The notes under the pieces: model-generated
The model's database searches: none
What the model was told of the DNA's origin: nothing
What the model saw: the letters and a program-made list of their open reading frames with translations, nothing else
Shown: piece by piece, positions 1 through 12,744 of the stretch
Layout: every line of letters starts with the position of its first letter
How positions within the stretch are numbered: position 1 is the stretch's first letter
Source: Dromaius novaehollandiae
Lineage: Eukaryota; Chordata; Aves; Casuariiformes; Dromaiidae
Direction of reading: 5' to 3'
Assembly: GCF_036370855.1 (NCBI RefSeq)
Contig: NC_088132.1
Location: forward strand, 65,758,841 to 65,822,840
DNA length: 64,000 nucleotides
Made by a program: the position numbers and the translations under genes

Positions 1-848
1 ATTAGTCTAGCTAGCACTGCAGGATAGATTCAGAAGCTGTTTTCACTGCTTCCCTTTTTGCCTGCTTCTTTTCCCACTGGATCAACTAGTACCCACTCCT
101 TATAAAGTCCTAGTGGAGACAAGACAATACTGTTCCTGCTGTGAAGTATGAAGGCAATAGTGTTGACTGCCTAGTTCCTTTTGGAAAACCAGGGTGCTTT
201 CTTTCCACTGGGATGTTACAAGAAGGTAGCTGTTAATTACCTGCTGTAAGATCATCTTTCTGGAATAAAAACAAAGCCACATACATAAGCATGTGTGATT
301 TAACTCTTTTACTCACTTGCTAGGACTACTAATCCATCTGGCTCTTTTAATATGATTTATTGTCAAGCATTCTTCCTTTTTTTCCCTATATTTTACTGCT
401 GTATCTTAATATTTGCTTTAGCTTTGTAAAAATTGCTGTGATCCTTTCTAAAACATAGCTTCATGATGTTTTTATGTTTAGTGAGTCAGATAAATTCTTC
501 TTATACAGACAGATTGGTGACACATAGAAAAGGAAACGTGAATGATCTATGCACATCCCCTAGTTTAGATAGTATCTCAGATTGAGTGATGCACCATTTG
601 GACACCACGAGGTCTGTCCAAATGCTCTTCATTCCTTCTTATTCCTTGCTTCGGTCCTCCTAGCTATATTTGTGCATACACCAGCTCCTCAGTTTAAACA
701 TGTAAGAAATTATTCTAAATAATTATTTACTAACAGTGTCTCCACTCTTTAAGTAACACATTGATTCCACATGCCATTGGGACTGTGTAGTTCACTACTC
801 AGAATATCAAGACAGAATTGCCTAATAAGAGAAGCATAAGACAAGATG

Positions 849-984
849 ATTTGCATAGCTCAGTTGAACTTCACGTTTGCATTTCTGAACAGGAGAAAAT
901 GCCAAGATTCCATAAGGCAACTACTTATTTCAAATCTGGCATTTCTCCTATGCAGATTGTGAAGTTCACTTGAGCTATTCAAAT
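849..984. mobile_element. Imperfect foldback (hairpin), MITE-like
   Basis: The outer arms 849-874 and 959-984 are inverted repeats matching at 23 of 26 positions. The inner arms 891-909 and 933-949 match apart from two single-base insertions. Between them, 875-882 partly pairs with 950-958, leaving a left bulge of about 8 nt and a loop of about 23 nt. Almost the whole 136 nt can fold into one stem. This fits a non-autonomous palindromic DNA transposon remnant, or less likely a structured RNA. I do not recognise the family and no target duplication is clear. Confidence 0.55.
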
Positions 985-1003
985 TGATCAATTTCTTCCC
1001 AAG

Positions 1004-1040
1004 TATATTAATAACAAGCACCTTTCCTGTTATTAATATA
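1004..1040. repeat. Perfect 13-bp inverted repeat
   Basis: TATATTAATAACA at 1004-1016 is matched by its exact reverse complement at 1028-1040, with an 11-nt spacer. It lies 20 nt beyond the 849-984 foldback and could belong to the same element. Confidence 0.7.
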
Positions 1041-3110
1041 TTACTTATACACTATTTGCATATTAAGATATTGAGTTAATTTAGTAATTGAGAATTACCT
1101 GCTGTCTTTCTTTCCTGACTCTCCAAGAAAAATCTCCGAAGTTCTGTGTTAAAGGAGTAAGGGAACACAGCAGGTTGATACATGTGTGCATTTGCTAGAC
1201 AGTTAAGATGAGTATCATGCACAACTCATTTGTGGCTTTGTCTTATGTCACTCCATCTCTCCTAAGTTATACAAGCAATTCCTAGACCATATAAATAAGG
1301 CATTTCATGCATACAGCATATAAATCTGACTTGAAGGCTATGTCTATATAAGTGAATAAAATGGACTAAGGATTGTTGTTTGGTCCCAAGTCTAACTGGC
1401 GTCGCAAGGCTTGTGTCCATATGGCTAGCTCTTTTGCCCTTCAGACTATATTAGCTATGTTCATGCTTATTGGGAATGGTCCTGGCCTGTGTGAATTCCT
1501 GAAATGCAACTTTGAATTGTGAGGGTGGGACTTGGCCTGAGCCAAAGCTATTCCAGGAACATTGATAATGATTTCACACTACACTTGCACACCTGTGCTC
1601 TAGCCCTGTTAGCTTATCAGTATAGTGTTTTCAGATTTGGTTGTATCCTTGCCTGCCTCAGGATACCATTGTATGTCCCTTTCTAGCTGAATAACCTAAA
1701 CCCTGGCTTAGCCTTCAGTTCCCAACCCAGCGGGTTTAGGGCTGCTTGCCTCCACAGAAGGTGTAGAAGGCCAAAAATATCACCTCCTTCCTCAAAGTAA
1801 GTTGGGAGAAGCAAGAAAGAATGCTTAGCAGATCTGTCTAACTTCCCTTGTGAAAATAAGCAACAGTTGTCATACTTTGTTGAGCCACTCCCCGCCCCCC
1901 CAAGAAAGCTCTAAACAAATCATCTGTGATTTGAAATTTCTGTGAAATCGAGGGAATCTTTGAGGCCCAGCTTTGAGAACTCTATGCACGGTGGTGCAGC
2001 CAGTCTGCCTGAGACAGAGAACAGGTAATTGTACGTGCAGGTAATGATATAGTTATTTGGTCTGAATATGCAAATAATATATGCAGGCTTTTTTCCATGC
2101 ATCGTTGAAAAGTTGTCCTTAAATATTTTGCTTTTCATTAGAAAAGATGAGGATTTCAAAATGACCTCCATAGTCAACTATTCCTCTTCTCTGGATTAGT
2201 TATGTCAAAACATTATGTATTTTTTTCTTTATTAACATCATCAGAACAAAGCGTGGAACATAGGCTCTGGGCTTGATACATGCCATTGACTATTTTACAA
2301 GACTATAATAAAAGCTTATTTGATATATTCTTATATGATTTGCTACTGTAGTGAAAAACATAGCTATTAAAACTTTATAAGCAGCTGTGGCTACTAGCTC
2401 CTGTGAAAAAGCAAATCCCAAATGTCAACTTGGTTTCTGTGGTTCCTGCAGAAAATAGTGGATTCAAGTCTGGTCTATACTTAATAAGTTTTACTGGCAT
2501 GATTATGTTTGCTAGCATTGCAATTTTTTTCATCATCCTAACTGTGCCTAACACAGCCCTAATGCAGATGTAGGTATACTGGCACTCTTGCTGAAGATAC
2601 TGATTTTGCTTCACTGACTGGAAGTAAGATGCACTTTTAGAAACATATTTAAGCTAGAAATGTTATTTCTAGATAAGGGAAAGGATTACTGTATGTGGGA
2701 CTAATAAAAAGAGGCATCCGTAAGTAGGCAAGGCTTCTGTTTCATAGAGCCAGAAGAGTTCTGGATAAATAAACTGCTCTCTGTCTGGCAGTCAGCCCTA
2801 CTGACTCTTATAACTTTATCATGTTTTTCAATATTTGTTTTTGTTTTGTTTCTTAAAATCCTCAGGTTCTTGCATAACATGAATGCATGAAAGTCAGTGT
2901 TTCATATTAAAACATCTTTCTAGCTTTGAAATGACCTTTCCAGCTGTCTTTCTTCTTGTGGTGAAAAGCTTTAAAATGCTCTTACAATCCCCACTTTTAA
3001 TGTAGAAAATAGAATTATTTGAAATTTGCAGTATTTTATATTATTGTAAGTTTTAAATGAATTTCCTTCTTTCTGGGACCTCCCTTTTTTAACGCTGTAG
3101 TTTTGACAAT

Positions 3111-3158
3111 AGTGACTTCTATAAATTTTAAATTAGTGACTTCTATAAATTTTAAATT
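3111..3158. repeat. 24-bp perfect tandem duplication
   Basis: The 24-bp unit beginning AGTGACTTCTATAAATTTTA occurs twice back to back without mismatch, which points to a recent replication slippage event. Confidence 0.9.
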
Positions 3159-4856
3159 TGCCTGAGTTAATCTGAAATGTGTTAGATGTCATGTATTGAA
3201 ATGTCCAGGCAAAAACGTGTAATAAAATTTACTTTTTAATGGGATTGCATACATTAGAAAGGTATGTTTTTGAGGATCAGGTGCCTCTGTTTTTGGAAAC
3301 ACATTATAGTAGGTAAACTTATGTTTTTTAGATGTGCTTTATAAACTATAACTTGCAAGTTCAGCTCTGAGCAGAATACTGGTTATTACCATTCTGAAAC
3401 TAGTAAGTTTGGAACAAATTTCACAAGCTCAAGATATCCCACGATTTTATTAAAATAAACAGTGCCCATGAGCCTCCTCAGATGTAGTATCAAGAAGGAG
3501 CTATCTGCGTGTATGTGACTGTACACATCTGTTAATTCGGAGATCTAGATGTGAAATCCAGCACTCAGGGAGACCAGGTGGATATGTGATACTCTCTGAG
3601 GAATTTGGGCTTCATAAACCATTGTATGGATTATTCACAGGCATGCATTTTTCCCTGTTTGTGACAGAAAAAATATGGATGAAATATTTGCATCAATAAT
3701 TAATCCTGGTATAAATCAATACAAGTTACTAATAAATGAGAAACAGAGACATGTCACTGCCAAAAATCACCTGTTAATAACTCTCCATTTACGAAAATGG
3801 CATGTTACATATCGCAAATATTTTATTATTAACTACAGAATATTTCACAAGGTGAAAGTCAGGAATATTTTCCAGTTCTACCATGAACGCTATATTCATG
3901 GCACAATATAATTTGAGATTGCAATAAATGTGCATACAACATGGGAAATAAGGAGACAGAGCTCTTTGTATTTACTTTTAATGAGTGTATTCAGAAGTAC
4001 TTATGTAATTTAGGACAATAAGGGCTCAATTAACTTGTCTGCACATAGGAACATTGTGTTATTTAAAATGCAGTAGGATATCCCAGACGTCCTCGTGGGG
4101 CTGTCAGATACAACACAGAACCTATGGAAGAACTGTGTCCTTTGGGAACAGCAGCTGGACATCAACCAGGATATCTTAGAGTGCTTGAAGTGGCGCTAGA
4201 TGAGTGTGTGCTGGCAACTGAACCATAAGCCTTCAGAGTGCAGGCTGAATTCAAGCTTAGGAGCTATTCGTGAAGTAGGTGTCTGTGCCACTTCTTCAAA
4301 AAAACTGTGTAAGACTTGCTCTTTCCTTCAGAGTGGATATCCCTTCGTGTTCAGTAACCTCGGCCAAGGTGCTAACCTCTCTTTTGCCTTACCCAAAGCA
4401 TTTAGATCATGTAGGTGAGGGACAACCCCTACTTCCCCTGATAACACTGTTGAGTTGTGCAAAAACAATAAGCTTGGCCACATCCCACCATGACAGCTTG
4501 GTGCTAAGATTGCCTTCCTGGAAAATGGCAGAGGTGAGTGTGATTTCTTCAGGCTAAGGATGGTAAGGGAAGTGCTCGAATCAGTAGACTACAACTACCA
4601 AAGGGCATTTTAAAGAAAATGGTGGCTCTGTCTTCACTGCATGATGGGCCTGATCTTTTCAAGCTGCAGTATGTACAATTCTGAATTTGATTCTCAAATG
4701 TCTCTTTACAACCCGAGGCCTTTACTTGAATCTGGCAGTAAATCAGTCAAAAATGAGACCTAAGTCTCTGAAAATATAAGCACTTTAAAATTTTTTATCC
4801 CTCAGCAATGATTAAACTCACCATCCATGTAGAGGTCTTACCTAGTAGCACAACAC

Positions 4857-4972
4857 CAGTGCTTCCCAAAGTTTTCCCGTAGCAACCCTACTTCCAGGGT
4901 CACAACCCCACTTTCATTTTCACTTCCAGGCTTGTGGGCCCCAAGTGGGGTCATGACCCTAACTTGGAACTG
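4857..4972. mobile_element. Degenerate hAT-like non-autonomous DNA transposon
   Basis: The left end CAGTGCTTCCCAAAGTT and the right end AACTTGGAACTG are imperfect terminal inverted repeats of the CAGTGGTTCCCAAA type seen in hAT/Charlie elements. The inside carries CCCCAAGTGGGG and the perfect 12-bp palindrome GGGTCATGACCC (4948-4959), also common in such elements. At 116 bp it has no coding capacity. An 8-bp target duplication is not convincing, although ACAACAC and ATAACAC flank the ends. Confidence 0.6.
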
Positions 4973-5628
4973 CTCTATAACACATTGAAAAAATTAACAT
5001 ACCAGCCAGTAAATACATCAGCAAAACAGATCTGTCCACTCTACCCAAGACCCCGTGCAGTCTGCCATCCCTAGAGGCCTTACCTATTAAACATGGGTCA
5101 GACTTTCAAAACCATATATCTCCTCGTGAGCTCACATACTGCTTTGGGCATGCGTTACCATTGTCTTGTAGTCTTCCTTTGTGCTATTTAGCTAAACAGG
5201 GTGTTGACGAATATGTGCTGACACTTCTGAAAATAGGACCCTCTCTTTCTTGCTCATTCATATGTTGGAGGTGCTGCTTAGATTTATTATTTTCACGTAA
5301 TAGAGTTCACAGTTATTGTGTGTCAGAAACTAGATCTGGAGAGTCTGCTGTTCCCACAGCTGGAGCAACACACACACGTCTGCTAAAGCTGCAGTGTAGA
5401 TTGTATTGTCCTTAGCAATTAATCACTTACAGTGTATCCTATCAGCTCTCTTCCTCCTTAACTCCTACTGGTCTTTACCCTCTTCTCCTTTCTTCTTCCT
5501 CTGCTTTCTTCTTTTCTCTTTTTCTTCGTGTCTCCTTCTTCATTTTTAAACCCTTTCTACAGGAGTGCTCAGTTTGTACACAGAGATAATGCTACAAAAA
5601 ATCCTACTTGTCTTACCAAACTTTTTAG

Positions 5629-5800
5629 CATTAGGTCTCAAGGAGCTTTATACAGCTCATGAAGTCTTAATATCTTCATTTTATAAGGGGGAGATTAGGA
5701 CACTGATCTGCCAGAGTCTCTTGCTCACAGTCACCAGAAAGTCGATGGCAGAGAGAAGGATGACTCCCAAGTTTCTTGTATACCATGATGGACGCCATGG
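5629..5800 (+). mobile_element. Ancient MIR/L3-type fossil
   Basis: The order of motifs is that of the widespread amniote MIR/L3 tail: TCTCAAGGAGCTTTATACA, CTTCATTTTATAAGGGGGAG, a CACAGTCACCAGAAAGTC block and TGGCAGAGAGAAGGATGACT then CCCAAGTTTCTT. It is heavily diverged. A 116-residue open frame that crosses it is not a gene. Confidence 0.55.
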
Positions 5801-7500
5801 AACACGGTTCGTTAATACTAGATATACCAGTAGATGGCACTTCAGGGTTCATAGCATTGCTTATGCATCTGAGGAGCTGATAAAAATGTGTATATTCTTT
5901 AGATACAACTTTTAGTATAATTTTATTTCTCTTTGGTCTTGTGCCCTTTTCCTGGGATCTCTACTCTCCCCTTCTCTTTTTTCGTTTTCCTTGCTATGAT
6001 ACTTTTCTTTTTGCAAAAGGGGAAAAAGAAATCGTATAACATGGAAATCCTTACCTTATTTTTTTCAGAGAGAATTATCTAGACCCAGAATGTTTCATTA
6101 CTGAGGAGAACTCAGAGGAGCCCAGGGAGGAAGATTTGGTCTCAAGGGTTTCCAAGGTCGTAAGTATGTATCTGTTTGTGTGGCTCCAGAAGTGCACTGC
6201 AATGGACCACCTACAATTTACAGACAAAATGGTAATAATATCAGAAACAGTCCATACCACTATGCCTCAACACGTATTTTTTGCAGTATGAGGTAAACAG
6301 TGATTTTCTGTTTTGCAATGTATTTGTGAATATATCCAAAGACATTGTATGTCCTCAAGTCTAGATGTTATGCTACCTTTGCTTTACACAAACTCCAGCT
6401 AAACACTTCAGATTCTGGCCTGTACTTTCTTCCAAATAGGAAATGAGGGTTTTGCTCAGGCTTCTGCTTTGCGCCCTGGTTGCATTCTGCCTCATCAGCA
6501 CATGTGGTGCTGCTTGCTAGGCTGCTGACAGTGGAAAGTGCCTTTCAGTTAAGGCTGAAGTTCATCTGAGCCCAAGAGTGGAGAATGCCTGAGAGATTAA
6601 TAAACGAATTGTCACAACTTCCAGGCATGCTGGGATGGGAAGTGCAACTCTCCAGCTTGTGGGCTGTGTAAATTTGGAGTTCCATGTCTGTGTCTTTGTA
6701 GAGATAAACTCAGTCCCTTTTTCCTTTCTCAGAAAATGAATGAAAATTAATTTCTCCAAAGTTTGAGTCCAAATGTGGAAGTACTCAATATTTTTAAATT
6801 TTTTTAAAATTTAATTTACATTAATTAACATTTTCGGCTTTTTGTAGTTTTGGTGGAGCCACCATTTAAAACAAGGATTGGAACTGCCCTGACTAAACCA
6901 TCTGTATGTGGGAAAAGATTATGGGAAAAATCCCTGAAGGAGTCTTTTTAGTTGCTCCGGTAGGCATTATCCATTATTTTTCCAAGTGTCTTGCCTTGGG
7001 GCTTTTTTGCTTTCCTTGCAGTCTTGACCAATCTAGCTTGTACTTGTTATTGCCTCACTGACAGTTACTGTCAGTTTAAAAAAAATTGTGGAACTGAACA
7101 ATACAATAGTTTTAAACTGCATTTTAACTACTTCACTCTTTCATCTTACTTACTCATTTTCATTTAAAAATACAGACATGAACTTTTGCTTGCAGTTTAT
7201 TCTCTATGCATTCTACTCTGCATAGCATGAATGTTCTAGTGAATAGACGCTGCATTCCTTGCACAGCAAAAAGCTTCACTAAAATCAATGGGAAAATAGA
7301 TTTTATGAGAAATTTTAAGGATCATGTAAGGGAAAGACATACTGAAGAAGGAACACTATTCCTGCTGACATTGCATCCAACAGCTGTGGTGACATGGTTG
7401 TTGCATGAACATTTGTTCCTTCTGGGAACTGTTTCTTATTAACTGATCATTCCTTTCTGATTTTGGAGTCTGTAAGACTCAAGGGTGTGGACATACCTCT

Positions 7501-7835
7501 TCATAGGATCATAGCATAATTCAGGTTGGAAGGGACATCAGGAGGTGGACTGTCCTCATGGAGAAAAAGGCTCATTCACTCTGAACGTCCCTTATTTCAA
7601 CCCATGCCTGTTGTCTCTCATCCTAATGTCATGCACTGCTGCGCAGAGCCTGGCTCCTTCTTCTCACTGACCTCCTAGGTACAGGAAGGCTGCTCTGAGG
7701 TGCCCCCAAACCTTCCCTTCTCTAGGCTGAAGGAGCCCCTGTCCCTGAGCCTTTCCTCGCAGGGCAGGTGCTCCAGCCTGAGCGTCCTGGTGGCCCTCCG
7801 CTGGACTCACTTGTCATCAACACTGCCTTTGTCTG
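7501..7835 (-). mobile_element. CR1 LINE 3' fragment
   Basis: The 3' end signature is present in reverse complement (TCATAGGATCATAG, then CAGGTTGGAAGGGACATC), followed by the usual CR1 body, including TGGAGCACCTGCCCTGCGAGGA on the minus strand. Compared with the copy at 46126-46745 it lacks about 150 nt near the 3' end and everything 5' of about 7835. It is a 5'-truncated, dead copy. Confidence 0.85.
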
Positions 7836-10800
7836 CGTAGTCTAAGGACTTGCCTAAACACATATCTGGCTTATCTATATATCTTGCCCTGTGACTTCTT
7901 TTAGCAATGCTTCTAATTCAGAAATCAAATGGTAGCATATTTTAGCATCTTCTAAGCAGTTTAATGAAAGGTTTCTACATCAGCCACCCATCAACATCAT
8001 CCTTGTAGTTCCAGGTGCCTCTTAAAGTATGAAGTGACCGAAATTTGAAATAAAGGTATATGACATGAAACTCAACGGAAGGTTCATAGGAGAGCTATTA
8101 TCTGAATAACAGTGTTCCGCATTGCTAATGGATCTCAATGAGAAATATATTAAAACTGTTCTTATGGGCAAAACAACTGCATTATTTATAAAGGAATTAT
8201 TGAAACTACAGATTATATCTTGCCATATATTTTTATATACAATCATTCTGCACAGAGTAATAATGATTTTTTAAATGTTGCCTTGCTGAACATCTAATAT
8301 GCCATGAAAAGTATTTCCAAAATTTGTTAAAGAAATTGTCAAAAATCTTTAAAACCAGGTGACTAAAATTTGCTGCTTGAATGCAACTGTAGACAGCTCC
8401 ATACTAGTGCTTTCATTTGGGGGAGTTCTGAATATCTGTAAATCTGCCTGGAAGCTCTGGGAGTCTCAGGTGCTATTATTGAGTTGCACAGGTAGGAATT
8501 CAGGGGCCTTTACACACTCAAATTTACACTGGACCACCGTGTTAAACTAACTATCTTGTAACAGCATCTAGCTGTTATCAAACTCCAAGGTTCCTTCTCA
8601 GTTTTCCAACACATTAATGCTTTTCAATCCCATGGCAAAGTTGAACAAATCCACTTAAAGATTAAGAGGTCAAAACAATGTACCTATAAATTACAGGAAA
8701 ACTAGATATACAGTGCAGTTTTAACTCCAAATCAGTCTCTAAGCTGAACATTATGACTCGCCTCATTTTCAGGTTGGATTTCTACACTATGTGATAGTTT
8801 TATTGGCCACATTGTTTAGGAATAATGAAGCCATGAATTATGCAGATCAGCCCAAATGAGTGTTGGAAGAATGTAGCCACTGTCCGTTATGCATTTATGT
8901 TATCCAAAAAAAAAAAGATATTTCAAACTGTTAATTCATGGGAACTATTTTTCCTCTGCCTCTAGCTGCAAAATGTACACTACCATAATGGGTCAGGCAG
9001 GCCTTGGAATTACAGAAATATCAAACAAAAAATGTAATTGCTTTATGTTCAGGGAGTTATGAATTTAAAATCTGATACCTTGTGAACCTCTTGGTCTATG
9101 TACAAATGTTATGCTTCGCTAGAAAGCAAGGAATCCCAATTCTTCAAAGGGATAAGATACAGATGTTTCTAGTGCTGGTGATTCATTGTATGGTAAAATG
9201 TCACTGCCTAGAATACAGCACTGCATACTGAAATTTAATTTCACCTGATTCCCATTTGGAGGGAAAGAAGGAAACATTTTTATGTCATAAAAAAAGAAAT
9301 GGCAGCTGTTTGAAATTTGCTGAGGGGCTTGGAATGTAGTTTTAGTTGAGGTGTATTAGCAGGCAGAAAGCAAGCAAAGAGGTAAAAGGTGCAAAAGAGA
9401 TCCATTATATTGTTCTTGAGTCTGTCTTATGAATGTAGCTATCAGGAATGCATCCTAGTGTGATCAAAATTCTGTATACTTGCTTGCAGTTATTGCACAG
9501 ACTAATACGTTTGGGAACCAGGGCTTTAGAGGCAATATTCCTATCGTTCAAATGTCTAAAACTGGAGCTCTTGGAATTAAACTGATTTTACTGAAGTTCC
9601 AGAAGATGGGTTTCTGTTTTCAAATATACACATTTCACTTCGTGTTACTGTGCCTGACTCTTCAGTGCCTGCATTTGTGAATATAACTTATGGGCCTGGG
9701 ATTCAGTACCCAGATACATGCCACAGTGAACTAAGAGTGCCAGAAATGTGATTTACAGCAATGGGTTTGTTGAGCAAGGTGAACACGTATGCCAGCCAAT
9801 AGAAAATACTGAAGAGAGAGAAATTTCTGAAATCTTATTTCTTTTCTGGATTTTGGCGTTTGTGCAAGATCATTTCAGAGCTGAAAACCACCTTCCTGCA
9901 CTTAGGCCTCCAGACACCTCTCTTTCTTCATTTAAACAACATCCAGCATATCTGTGTTGTAGGATAGTCTATTAGTTAGACAGGAAGCAGAAAAAATAGG
10001 ACAGAAAATGCCATCCTCAGACAGAGGGAACTAACTTTCACATTTCCACTTCCCAGGAAGTTCCCCAGGTGCAAGCCTAGAAGAAAGGCGACAAAAAAGT
10101 GCAACCTCTCTTGTTGTAACTATGACTCAGTGTAGAGAGGGAAGTGAGATTTGTAATCTTGATTTAAACAGAGGGTTAAGCATGATTTCATAGCTCAAGG
10201 ATGGAGGCACTTACATGCTGAGGGAAGGAGAAGGAGAGGCAACCTGAATGCTGGCCCCTGCTTCACACACTTTTTATGTATGTTACTCAATTACAAATGC
10301 AAAATGTGTAGGCACCCCATGGGGCAAGAACCCAAGACTTCCTCTTCAAAAGGAGCACCTATTAGGGTTGCAAATTATCCTCTCTCGATGAATCTTGATT
10401 CCTCTCCAATACAGAAGTATGGCTGCAGCAGGCATGATAGACCATTTTCCAGCCTGAACTTCACCTTGGGCTGGTGGAGGCTGCAGTCTTGGGAGATGTG
10501 GGAATGATCTCCCCAGGAAGAGGCTGGTGATGGACCTGAACCTCATGAGCAGGTGCCTTATCTACAAGTATGCTATTATGTAAAATGTTGGCAGTCATGC
10601 TACCACCACCTCTGGACACGTTTCTGGGAGAAGGTCTCTGAGCTGTTGCACTTCATGCTGAGATTGGTGTACGTTAGGTGTGCTCAGAGGATGCCTACCT
10701 TGTCAGGCTCTCTGGAGATGCCCCATCTGCACATCACAGGCAGGCTTTGGTGCAAGGTAATTTTCAAGACTTTCAACTATATAGAAATAGCAGTAGTGAT

Positions 10801-12454
10801 GGTATAATACAGTTGCAGAACATTTAGATAATTTTATCAGCAAAAACCTGATGTAGATTTTTGTGGCTTTTTCACAAACAGGTACATGCCTAAATATCAC
10901 TTACTGGCATTATTGTTGCATTTTTGAATTTGGCCCTCGGTTACTTTCTCAAAGTTATTTTGTGAACCAGGGGCAGGACATAAAATTAGAACCCAGAAAA
11001 CCTGCTTTGCTACAGTCTCTCTGTAAAACATGTAAATATATGTGCAATTAAAAACAGTCTTGAGTGTTGTCACTTTGTTGGACATGGAGTAGCTGGCACC
11101 TATCTGAATTTGAGAAAAATGTCCTCTGATTCTCTCCACATCTATTAAACATTTCATCTCTGTTTCATTGTCATGCATTTATTAATTCCTTAAGAGATTT
11201 TTTGAAAGGTTCCTTTTCCATCCCTCTCTTCTCCCAGCCCCCATTCTCTTTTCTTCCAGGTTCTATTGCCCTCAGGAGACTAAAATTCTGCTCACTTTGC
11301 TCCTCTCATCAGGCACTTCCTTCCAAAGAGACTACTCGTCTAAACGAAGCAACAGGAGGAGCTAGGGCAGAATTTTTTGGTAGTATTTTGAAGACAATAT
11401 TATAAATGCAGTCCTGTAGTTTTTGTGCATTTATTCAGAAATGAATAAGTTCTATTAGCTTTGGATAATACTAAACAACCCATAACAAATTAGAGTTTAT
11501 AGTGAAAAATATACAGAGCGCTGTAGCAGGAACAGCCTTTAAATGGGTTTTGTATTTAAACAAAATGGGTAAGTCAGCTTCAGCTCTCAGGCCTCAATTC
11601 AGAAAAATACTTAAATGCTATTGAATAAGGTGCTTAAGTACGTTTATAAGTTGAATGCAGTAGGATAAGAAATTTTGCTAGATGGGGCCATATTTGGCAG
11701 AATAGCATAGCCCAAGTGGCTTAAAAGAGAATTTTTGTCCCTGCTATGCTCATGGCTGTTACCATTCCTCTCGGTTCACTATGCTTATGGCTACTTCCTT
11801 CCTCTCAGTTCACTGTATTGGAATCTGCCTTGAAAAGTGTGGCCAGTCTGGATATTGGTTCACTAAACAGAATCTCAGAATTAAACTTCCTCTGGGGAGA
11901 GAGTCATCTCCAAGAGAAAGCATGCTCTTTGATTACCTTCTTGTCTTCTGTGGTAATGGTTGCAGAGCTAGCATTTGGGCAACTAGGCCATCTTTTGTGT
12001 TTTTCCATTGGTCATCTAAAATGATGATACAGTTTCAACAGAATACTGCAGTAACATGAATGTGAAGCTTAGCAAAAATTCAAATACATATTCAAAACCT
12101 CCTAGAAGTATGCAAACGTAGGGTGTCCAAGAAATGACAAACTTTTTACCTAGAGGAGGGAGAGGGAGACAGAAATGCTGTTTCTCATCTCATTGATCGG
12201 TTTACCTGGGTTTAAAATTATATAATACCAAAACCTGAAGACACTGATCCTGTCTGAAAAGAAGGGTTTCTTGAATCAATTTCAGCTGAAAGCTTTGGCC
12301 ATAACCAATGTGTTTCACTTCCATGTCACACACAAGCCTTCTTTCCCCTGACCAGCAATAGCTCTTCTCTGCACCAGAGGACCAGAATCCTTCAAAAGCA
12401 AAGACAGAGGACTGCATCTAGGGAAAATTCCATTTTTTATTTTTTCACTCATCA

Positions 12455-12460
12455 TTTATT
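12455..12460 (-). terminator. FST: Possible distal FST polyadenylation signal
   Basis: A second AATAAA on the coding strand lies about 300 nt beyond the main candidate, followed by TGATGAGTG and A/T-rich sequence. It would lengthen the 3' UTR to about 1 kb. It could be a chance hexamer in AT-rich DNA. Confidence 0.3.
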
Positions 12461-12744
12461 TACAAATACACATTATAACTTTTATATACATTGCACATTT
12501 ACATGGTAGAAAAGTACAAAACTATATATTTAAATGAATTTATATTTAACTCGCCATGTTTGAAAATATAAAATTGCCTCAGAAAAAAAGTATTATGAAA
12601 AGCAAGAAACTTGAACTGATAAAGCTTTGATATAACTTTTAGTGACACACTGATTGGGAAAACACAACTTTGAAAGTGGTACTGCAAGACCATCTTAAAG
12701 GAAACACCTGATAAAACATTTATGCGTGTTACAAAAAAAACAAT

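Larger units (their letters stand above)
1..12434. other. Intergenic region 3' of FST
   Basis: I see no coding exon here on either strand; open frames are short and lack recognisable domains. The recognisable contents are the foldback at 849-984, the palindrome at 1004-1040, a 24-bp tandem duplication at 3111-3158, the hAT-like element at 4857-4972, the MIR/L3-like fossil at about 5629-5800 and the CR1 tail at 7501-7835. By vertebrate synteny the next gene in this direction should be NDUFS4, but none of its exons was recognised. Confidence 0.6.
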
